The notes under the pieces are model-generated. The model saw only the letters and a list, made by a program, of their open reading frames with translations. It made no database searches and was not told the origin of the DNA. Below, in pieces: positions 1 to 5,007 of a stretch of 5,007 nt of DNA. Origin of the DNA: Candidatus Sulfotelmatobacter sp. (GTDB lineage Bacteria; Acidobacteriota; Terriglobia; Terriglobales; Acidobacteriaceae); contig JASICF010000601.1 in the NCBI GenBank assembly GCA_030044775.1, positions 1 through 5,007 of the forward strand. Reading direction: 5' to 3'. Position 1 is the stretch's first letter, and the number at the start of each line of letters is the position of its first letter. The position numbers and the translations under genes were made by a program.

Positions 1-569
1 AGAACCCGCCAGGTGCCGTCCTTGTGCCGAATACGGTATTCGAGGCGCTCTCCACGGCCAGTCTTCTGCGCCTTTTCACCTGCCTGAATCACCCGCGCGC
101 GGTCGTCCGGGTGAACCTGCTCAAGCGAAGACGTGGCTTTCAATTCGCTGGGCAGGTAGCCGAGGGTTTTCTGATAAGCAGGGCTGATATAGATGCGATG
201 GCCATCCTTGTCGACCACCGCGATCATGTCAGCAGCGTTTTCGGTAATAAGCTGAAAAAGGCGATTTCGCGATAGTAACTCCCGGCGGATGTAAACCAGT
301 TGAAGATGCTGATAGACGGTGTAGATATCGAAGAGGAGAACGAGCGCCGCCAGCCCGCGAACCCACTCGGTCATGTTCAGCGAATAGCTGTCGTTGATGT
401 GAACCCAATGGGAATAGGTGAGAGCAAGAATGCCGAAGGTGAGAATCAGCGTGACCGCGACGGCAAATCCCCACAGCCACCACTCGCGACCCTCCACTTG
501 GCGCATGCGGAGGGGCTCAGGGCGACTGGGAGCTTGCTGACTCTCCGCGTCCGGACCGGTCTTTGTCAT
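1..569 (-). CDS. Membrane PAS-domain sensor protein, N-terminal part (runs off the window)
   Basis: The frame is open from an ATG at 569-567 to the window edge, giving 189 complete residues. A polar N-terminus of about 28 residues is followed by a hydrophobic helix at about 30-53 (starts WWLWGFAVAV). A short polar loop and a second apolar stretch at about 69-94, which contains an Asp at 81, come next. A PAS domain starts near 104, with the typical segments ENAADMIAVVDKDG and YISPAYQKTLGY. The PAC-like strand YRIRHKDGTWRV lies at 178-189. PAS domains sense small ligands or redox state, or mediate dimerisation; the output domain is outside the window, so histidine kinase, diguanylate cyclase and others all remain possible. 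The only ribosome-site candidate is a weak AAGAGAG at 581-587, 11 bases before the ATG. The in-frame ATG at 506-504 (Met22) is an alternative start that would keep both helices. The gene begins 69 bases after the subtilase stop, and a functional link is not shown. Confidence 0.85.
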   Translation of the reverse strand, partial: MTKTGPDAESQQAPSRPEPLRMRQVEGREWWLWGFAVAVTLILTFGILALTYSHWVHINDSYSLNMTEWVRGLAALVLLFDIYTVYQHLQLVYIRRELLSRNRLFQLITENAADMIAVVDKDGHRIYISPAYQKTLGYLPSELKATSSLEQVHPDDRARVIQAGEKAQKTGRGERLEYRIRHKDGTWRV

Positions 570-638
570 GAACTGAAAAACTCTCTTGATTATTAACTTG
601 CAACGGTACCGGTTTCCCGTCAGGACTCCGAATCCCCG

Positions 639-1937
639 CTAATTGCTGTTCGCGTTTTCCCACCAGTCAACGGCCGCATCGACATTCAGCAGCCCGTTGC
701 CCATGCCACTCGAAATCCATTGAGCGTTAGCGATTGCCGCCGCTGCTGTCTGTTGATTGACGCTTGGCGAGACGTTAACCAGCAGCGCCGCGGTTCCAGA
801 GACAAACGGCGCGCTAAACGAAGTTCCCCAACCCGCCGAATAGGTTCCCCACGGATAGGTCGAGATGATTCCTTCACCCGGCGCGGCAACCCAGACATCG
901 GGTCCGTAATTCGAGAAGCTTGAGCGAGTATCGAAATCGGAAACCGATGCGACCCCCATTACGTGATTCAAGCCTGCCGGATAAACAGTGACGTCTTCGC
1001 CGTTGTTTCCGGCCGAGGCCACGCAGATGACGCCATTCTTGCTGGCGTAATTAATTGCTTTCGCCATCTCTTGCGAATACGAATTGAAACTGAAACTCAT
1101 GCTGATGACCTTGCCACCATTCGCCACCGCATAGTATGTGGCACGAATAATGTTCGAAAGATAGCCGGTGCCATCTGCGGAGAAAGCCTTCAGCGGCATG
1201 ATCATTGCTGTCGGCGCAACCAGGTGAACGACGCCGGCGGTCATCGTGCCGTGTCCAAACGCGCTATCCGGTCCGCCATCGAGCACTGCGGCTGTCGACT
1301 CATTGACGACCGCGATGGTGGATGAATTCACGACCGCCGGTGCGGGAGAACCGCCATCCAGTACAGCGGCTGTGGATTCGTTCACGTCGCCCATCTCGCT
1401 TCCGCTGGGCGTGTTATTGATGAAGTTGTAGCCCTGCACAAGAACGGGCACTAAGGCCGGGTGTTCCGTGTCGACACCCGTATCGATCATGGCGACCGTC
1501 CCCGCGCCGGTTACGCCAAATGCCGCCTGAGCCTGTTGCACCTCGACCATCGCCGCGGCCGGTTGGTTCGCGTATCCATCCCACACTGGAGCGCCATAAT
1601 AGGGAACGGGAGTGTTATCGAGCAGCGACTCCGGAACCGGACCTACCGTGGCTTCCACCAGAAACAATTGCTGATTGACTTCCGCGTCGACGACGCCAAC
1701 TTGATTCAGCAACAGGGTGAGAAACGATGTCAGATTCAACGGATTGTCAACGGTCACCAGGAAGAGCTGCCCCTCTGGATCGCCGAGATTGAGGGCTACC
1801 TGGCAATTCAACAGCTCACAACTCGCGTTAATGCCAGTCGCACCTAAGGCATCGCGAACAATGATTCCTTGCTGCGCATTTGCCTGCGGCAGTGCGGTTA
1901 AGATCAATAGGAGGGACATCCAGCCTAAGCGTTTCAT
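639..1937 (-). CDS. Secreted S8-family (subtilisin-like) serine protease
   Basis: The 432-residue product is a predicted exported peptidase. A signal peptide covers residues 1-21 (basic MKR, a hydrophobic core, then an ANA cleavage site before Q22). Residues 24-110 look like a propeptide: a beta-alpha-beta pattern around FLVTVDNPLNLTSFL and VVDAEVNQQLFLVE resembles I9-type inhibitor prodomains, and two cysteines sit at 40 and 45. The catalytic domain spans about 135-425. Asp152 is in VAMIDTGVD, His229 in GHGTMTAG, the oxyanion Asn311 in ASAGNNG, and Ser373 in GTSFSAPFVSG, which fits the classical serine signature. The Asp-His distance is 77 residues against 32 in subtilisin BPN', because of a repeat-bearing insertion at about 170-222. 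No C-terminal anchor or sorting domain is visible, so the enzyme is probably released or periplasmic. The start is supported by GGGAG five bases upstream. Family assignment is secure; the substrate is unknown. Confidence 0.96.
   Translation of the reverse strand: MKRLGWMSLLLILTALPQANAQQGIIVRDALGATGINASCELLNCQVALNLGDPEGQLFLVTVDNPLNLTSFLTLLLNQVGVVDAEVNQQLFLVEATVGPVPESLLDNTPVPYYGAPVWDGYANQPAAAMVEVQQAQAAFGVTGAGTVAMIDTGVDTEHPALVPVLVQGYNFINNTPSGSEMGDVNESTAAVLDGGSPAPAVVNSSTIAVVNESTAAVLDGGPDSAFGHGTMTAGVVHLVAPTAMIMPLKAFSADGTGYLSNIIRATYYAVANGGKVISMSFSFNSYSQEMAKAINYASKNGVICVASAGNNGEDVTVYPAGLNHVMGVASVSDFDTRSSFSNYGPDVWVAAPGEGIISTYPWGTYSAGWGTSFSAPFVSGTAALLVNVSPSVNQQTAAAAIANAQWISSGMGNGLLNVDAAVDWWENANSN
1272..1385 (-). 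repeat. Intragenic repeat VNESTAAVLDGG in the subtilase insertion
   Basis: Two identical 12-residue units lie at residues 185-196 (bases 1350-1385) and 211-222 (bases 1272-1307). A degenerate eight-residue copy, VNSSTIAV, sits at 203-210 (bases 1308-1331), directly before the second unit. The two full copies differ at 8 of 36 bases, every change at a third codon position and synonymous. The block lies between the catalytic Asp and His and accounts for much of the extra length there. I recall similar NxSTAAVLD-type repeats at this place in other acidobacterial subtilases, but cannot verify this here. Confidence 0.85.
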
Positions 1938-1942
1938 AACAT

Positions 1943-1947
1943 CTCCC
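1943..1947 (-). promoter_or_regulatory. Ribosome binding site of the subtilase gene
   Basis: The minus strand reads GGGAG, then five bases (ATGTT), then the ATG at 1937. This strong site supports that start, and the following residues form a clean signal peptide. An out-of-frame ATG occurs within the spacer at 1942-1940. Confidence 0.7.
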
Positions 1948-1991
1948 GGAATTTCCTACCATTCCTGGGGCTGGCGATCGATCCGTTGCCA

Positions 1992-2020
1992 ATTTCAACA
2001 CCACAAAAGTGCTATCTCAA
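1992..2020 (-). promoter_or_regulatory. Candidate sigma-70-type promoter of the subtilase gene
   Basis: In the 117-base gap between the zinc-motif gene and the subtilase, the minus strand has TTGAGA (2020-2015; five of six matches to TTGACA). After 17 bases comes TGAAAT (1997-1992; four of six matches to TATAAT). Spacing is ideal and the implied leader is about 45-50 bases, but the -10 match is weak. If real, the subtilase can be transcribed separately from the two genes before it. Confidence 0.25.
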
Positions 2021-2054
2021 GATTACGAAATCCCAATCCGCCATATTACCGACG

Positions 2055-2702
2055 TTACGCCTCGACCATACCTCGAATACTTTCCCCATCAGGCACGGGT
2101 ACCACTATGTTTCGTGTGTCCGCGACTCCGAATACTAGCTGCAAATGGTCAGCGGCAGTGACCCCGAAATCGAACTCCCCGACTTCATTTGTCCGGCTTT
2201 GAGACAAGGTATCTCCCTTGCACAGCAACCGCACGGGAATACCGCCAATCCCATGGTCGGGCTTGACCGAGTCCAGGACCTGGCCGATCAAAACCATTGA
2301 TTCGGAGCCAGGCTTTGGCTGCATGCGCATATCGATGCACAGAGTTCCCGACCGGTAAAGCAATTGCCGCACTACTGAAGCCGTTCCACGCACCCCGACC
2401 GTTACCGGCTGAATGGCGCTATCGAAAAGCAGGCGTGCAATCTCGAACTTCTTGCCCTTGTTCTCTTTGGCGGCAAAGGTCTTCTGTAGAACAAAGCTGG
2501 TTTTCACCGCCTGCAAGGCATATGCCGGCGGTTCACAATTTTTTTGCTGGTTGGCGAAATCCACGATTTGTCTCCATGTCTCAAGAGTTTTGCTGCATCT
2601 GGCACATCCACGATCGAGATGCGTGCGCATCTCGATCGTCTTTTCTTTTTTGTCGATTCCGCGAGCGAAATCGATCCACTCATCAATTGAAAAATGTTCC
2701 AT
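2055..2702 (-). CDS. Zinc-finger (anti-sigma-like) protein with carboxypeptidase-regulatory-like C-terminal domain
   Basis: The 215-residue product has an acidic helical N-terminus (MEHFSIDEWIDFARG). The motif THLDRGCARC follows, with His28, Cys33 and Cys36, then a helix (KTLETWRQIVDFAN). This resembles the zf-HC2/ZAS zinc-binding domain of anti-sigma factors, though the spacing is H-x4-C-x2-C rather than the usual H-x3-C-x2-C. A middle segment at 57-115 is of unknown fold. Residues 135-205 form a beta-rich domain (VLIGQVLD, GGIPVRLL, TNEVGEFDFG, HLQLVFG) typical of carboxypeptidase-regulatory or Cna-B-like folds. No signal peptide or membrane helix is visible, so it is probably cytoplasmic, unlike membrane anti-sigma factors. 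The ATG at 2702 is preferred because GAGG lies six bases before it; an ATG at 2705 or a GTG at 2717 would add one or five residues. It starts 98 bases after the CHAT gene stop, which suggests a shared role. A sigma-factor partner is inferred, not seen. Confidence 0.82.
   Translation of the reverse strand: MEHFSIDEWIDFARGIDKKEKTIEMRTHLDRGCARCSKTLETWRQIVDFANQQKNCEPPAYALQAVKTSFVLQKTFAAKENKGKKFEIARLLFDSAIQPVTVGVRGTASVVRQLLYRSGTLCIDMRMQPKPGSESMVLIGQVLDSVKPDHGIGGIPVRLLCKGDTLSQSRTNEVGEFDFGVTAADHLQLVFGVADTRNIVVPVPDGESIRGMVEA
2610..2639. repeat. Perfect 14-bp inverted repeat inside the zinc-motif codons
   Basis: The plus strand has ACGATCGAGATGCG at 2610-2623 and its exact reverse complement at 2626-2639, separated only by TG. 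As RNA it would fold with a 13-bp stem and a four-base loop. It lies in frame over codons for residues 22-31 (TIEMRTHLDR) of the zinc-motif protein, 63 bases after its start. On the plus strand it is followed by a T-rich tract (2641-2651, one C among Ts), which gives it the look of an intrinsic terminator for antisense transcription. On the sense mRNA the A-rich tract comes first, so it would not terminate that strand. Confidence 0.8.
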
Positions 2703-2708
2703 CATTCG

Positions 2709-2712
2709 CCTC
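2709..2712 (-). promoter_or_regulatory. Ribosome binding site choosing the start of the zinc-motif gene
   Basis: The minus strand reads GAGG, six bases (CGAATG), then ATG at 2702-2700. The spacing to the adjacent ATG at 2705 is only three bases, and the upstream GTG at 2717 lies before the site, so the ATG at 2702 is the best start. Confidence 0.5.
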
Positions 2713-2800
2713 ACCACAAACTAGGGGAGTTTTTCATCTGGTAATAAGAGTCGTCTCCCGCTGAAAAAATATAGGTTGAAGCCAAAAAAGCACAGCTTGG

Positions 2801-5007
2801 TTACCCAGTGGTTACCTTGCCCACCAGAAAGAACGGCGCCCAGAAATAAGGATGGGGATGGGTTTGCCTTACTTCCAAAGCCGCTCTGCGAAGAGCGTCA
2901 CTTTTATCGGAAACACGGCCAAGGTGGGCATAAAACGAGGTCATAAAGTCAGTGGTACTTTGATCCTGCACATCCCAAAGAGTCAGCAGGGCAGCTTGCG
3001 CACCGGCATAGATCAGACCGCGCAACAGGCCCAGTAATTCGTCCCCGTCGGCTACGACGTTCAAGCCCGTCGCACAGCCACTGAGCGTAACCAGTTCGGC
3101 GGGAAGTTTCATTTGATAAAGGTCATAGAGACTGAGGATTCCATTTCCCAGGCGAACTCCGGAGAACATCGGGTTATCCTGCCGGAAGTAGCCGTGCGTG
3201 GCGATGTGAATCAGACGGCTGTATAGGCCCTGGGTACGCAACACATCGTCTGTAGCCGATTCGCCGATGAACAGCTGGGAATGTGGAATCGTTGCAGCCA
3301 GCTTGTGCACCTCGTCGGCAACGGTTGGAGCGTTGCTGTCGGGAATTCCAAGAATCAGAGCGCCTCCGCTGTGATTGGCAGCCCGTGATTGGCAAAGCAC
3401 GAAGATGCCTGCGCTGGGCGCGAAGGAAATTTTGAAAGCGTCGATCAAGTACCGTTCCCCATCGAACAAGGCTTGAAACGGAAGCGCATGAAGAATCCCG
3501 TGAGGAACGATGAGAAGATGATCTCCCCGAAGCAAATGGCGAACGGGGGCGATGAGTATGGCGTGCAGATTTTTCAGATGCTGCTGGGTTGACCGCATCA
3601 GAGATTCGCCAAATTCCTCCGCATATTGCGGCCCCATCTTGAACTTTGCCAACTGAAACTGCAGTCTGGTGATCAGATCTGCGACCGGCAAGACCGGAGC
3701 GATCGAAACGATCTCGACTGAATTACCGCGCAAAACGGCGGCCATGAGCCGATCTCGAATCTGGAAATATTCCACGAGCGTTGATCGGGGCGAAAGCGCT
3801 GCCCGAATCTCGGCGAGGGTCGCAGGCTTGGAAGATGCCAGGCCCGCAGATTCCGCGACGGGCAACGGAATCTCGCGGATCAGCCGGAGCAATTCCTGTT
3901 CACGCCGCCGGATCTCTGTCTGGATTCTTGCCAGATTCTCGGATAATCGACTGCCTTCTCCCAATTGTTCGGTTTCATATTGACGGGACAAGGAATGAAT
4001 TTCCGCACGGAGAGCTTGCACCGTTTGGATCGAGTCTGCCCCGTTCTTACTCAAGAGCTGAAATTCAGATCTTGCGTTAAGCATCAAATCTTGCAAGGTT
4101 CTCGATTTCGCCTGCTCGATATATTGGAATGCATCTTCCAGCCGGGGGTGCGGCAGCGACGTCATGCACAGCTCAACCAATTCCTCGTAGATAGCGAACC
4201 GGTTTTTCATGAAAGACACGCGCAGCTCTTCGCGTCCGAGGTCGCCGCGCAGTTGCTCCACAATTCCGAGCGCCGTTTCGTAACTTTTGAAGGCGTCGGC
4301 CCGTTCGGCCTTTGCGATCCGGATTCGTCCCATCAAGTGATGGGCTTGGTAACTCAGGATCGGAAGGTTTAATCGTCGCAATTGCGTCAAAGCGGCCCTG
4401 CAATGGTGCAGCGCATCGTTCGCTCTCGCTTGCTGCATGAAAAGATAGGCAAGCAGAAGGTGGCATTGGATAAAGCTGTACGGAACCTTCGCCCTGTGAA
4501 AGGTCTTTAGCGCCGCGGCGCAAAGCCGGCGAGCTTCGCGGTAATGCCTTTCTTCGACCAGAATGACCGCCCGGTAGAAATCCGTCCGCGAAGACCAGAC
4601 CTGATTACCTTCGCGCAAAAAAAGCTTCTTGGCTTCCGCAAACAGCTTTAATGCAGGATCGCCTTGGCCTTTCTTCCATGTGGCCAGAGCCAGGTTCGTC
4701 AAAGATTTGCCGGCTTCATAAGTCAAGTCGAGTTTTCGAAAATCTGCCGCCGCCTGGCTGGCCATTTCTTCGGCTTCGTTTCCCTGATTCAGCTCGAGAT
4801 ATATTTCCGACAAATCCAACTGGCAGAGGGCAACGTGGTAGCGGTCGTCGCTCTTGCGGTAGTTTTCCCTCGTGCGGCGAAGCATCTCGATTGCCCGGGA
4901 GTTTTCGCCGCGGAGGTGGTGAAGGGCCGCGACATTGTAATCGACCTGAACCGCCAGCGTGCTCATTGCGTGAGCTTCAGCGAAGGAGCGCGCCTCCTGA
5001 AACGCTA
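2801..5007 (-). CDS. TPR-CHAT protein (caspase-like protease), C-terminal 734 residues
   Basis: The frame stays open through the window edge: the residues before the ATG at 4966 (AFQEARSFAEAHA) continue the helical repeat pattern and no ribosome site precedes that ATG. It is therefore internal and the 5' end is missing. Numbering here is from the first visible residue. Residues 1-285 are TPR-like helical hairpins, and about 325-378 is a charged coiled-coil-like linker. The CHAT domain spans about 440-732, with VPHGILHALPF near 501-511, the catalytic His604 in HIATHGYF, and Cys644 in LSGCATG (commonly LSACETG). GLIYAGAQAALLTLWDV and the closing HPYFWAPFFLVG are also present. Both members of the His-Cys dyad are intact, so an active cysteine protease is predicted. 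In characterised TPR-CHAT proteins the TPR part senses a trigger and gates the protease; the trigger here is unknown. It is probably cytoplasmic in the visible part. Confidence 0.94.
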   Translation of the reverse strand, partial: AFQEARSFAEAHAMSTLAVQVDYNVAALHHLRGENSRAIEMLRRTRENYRKSDDRYHVALCQLDLSEIYLELNQGNEAEEMASQAAADFRKLDLTYEAGKSLTNLALATWKKGQGDPALKLFAEAKKLFLREGNQVWSSRTDFYRAVILVEERHYREARRLCAAALKTFHRAKVPYSFIQCHLLLAYLFMQQARANDALHHCRAALTQLRRLNLPILSYQAHHLMGRIRIAKAERADAFKSYETALGIVEQLRGDLGREELRVSFMKNRFAIYEELVELCMTSLPHPRLEDAFQYIEQAKSRTLQDLMLNARSEFQLLSKNGADSIQTVQALRAEIHSLSRQYETEQLGEGSRLSENLARIQTEIRRREQELLRLIREIPLPVAESAGLASSKPATLAEIRAALSPRSTLVEYFQIRDRLMAAVLRGNSVEIVSIAPVLPVADLITRLQFQLAKFKMGPQYAEEFGESLMRSTQQHLKNLHAILIAPVRHLLRGDHLLIVPHGILHALPFQALFDGERYLIDAFKISFAPSAGIFVLCQSRAANHSGGALILGIPDSNAPTVADEVHKLAATIPHSQLFIGESATDDVLRTQGLYSRLIHIATHGYFRQDNPMFSGVRLGNGILSLYDLYQMKLPAELVTLSGCATGLNVVADGDELLGLLRGLIYAGAQAALLTLWDVQDQSTTDFMTSFYAHLGRVSDKSDALRRAALEVRQTHPHPYFWAPFFLVGKVTTG

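Noticed and set aside
229..483. Minus-strand 84-codon frame inside the PAS sensor gene
   Set aside because: It lies in another frame of the PAS gene, whose own frame gives two membrane helices and a clear PAS domain.
604..611. CGGTACCG palindrome between the subtilase and PAS genes, as an operator
   Set aside because: An 8-bp palindrome is expected by chance in several kilobases and no promoter elements flank it convincingly.
1717..2202. Plus-strand open frame of 161 codons spanning the subtilase start and the end of the zinc-motif gene
   Set aside because: It crosses two supported genes and the gap between them in antisense, the product has no domain or signal features, and its composition is that of a shadow frame.
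2725..2759. Inverted repeat GGGAG...CTCCC and AT-rich stretches (such as TATATT on the minus strand at 2773-2768) between the CHAT and zinc-motif genes
   Set aside because: The stem is only 5 bp with a 25-base loop, and no acceptable -35 box sits 16-18 bases before the AT-rich hexamer, so neither a terminator nor a promoter can be supported.
2778..2800. Short AAGC-TGT-GCTT stem followed by Ts just after the CHAT stop codon, as a terminator
   Set aside because: The stem is only 4 bp with a 3-base loop, too weak to call.
2799..2817. Direct repeat GGTTACC at the end of the CHAT gene, as an attachment site
   Set aside because: Only seven bases, partly coding, with no integrase, tRNA or mobile element nearby.
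3389..4372. Several open plus-strand frames opposite the CHAT gene (for example 3389-3592, 3669-3983, 3965-4372)
   Set aside because: They overlap each other and a strongly supported minus-strand gene; their products are Arg/Ser-rich with no recognisable domain, as expected of antisense shadows.

Overview
The window is a bacterial segment in which all supported genes lie on the minus strand, so transcription runs from position 5007 towards 1. The proteins suggest a soil-type bacterium, most likely Acidobacteriota. They include a TPR-CHAT protein, a small zinc-finger (anti-sigma-like) protein carrying a carboxypeptidase-regulatory-type beta domain, and an exported subtilase with VNESTAAV-type repeats. 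This taxonomic guess rests on remembered family resemblance and is not proven by any marker gene. There are no tRNA, rRNA, CRISPR or insertion-sequence signatures.

Layout in transcription order: (1) 5007-2801 is the C-terminal 734 residues of a TPR-CHAT protein. Its 5' end lies outside the window, and both catalytic residues of the caspase-like domain are present. (2) 2702-2055 is a 215-residue soluble protein with an H-x4-C-x2-C motif near its N-terminus and a beta-sandwich-like C-terminal domain. (3) 1937-639 is a secreted S8 (subtilisin) protease with a complete Asp/His/Ser triad and a repeat-bearing insertion between the Asp and the His. (4) 569-1 is the N-terminal part of a membrane PAS-domain sensor that runs off the window.

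The first three genes read as one functional neighbourhood: a predicted cytoplasmic protease with a TPR sensor, an anti-sigma-like protein that could be its partner or substrate, and an exported protease. Gaps of 98 and 117 bases separate them, so co-transcription is possible but not shown. A weak promoter candidate lies just before the subtilase. The PAS gene follows after 69 bases and may be an unrelated neighbour. The most notable non-gene signals are a perfect 14-bp inverted repeat lying exactly over the zinc-motif codons, followed on the plus strand by a T-rich tract, and a 12-residue peptide repeat in the subtilase whose two DNA copies differ only at synonymous sites.
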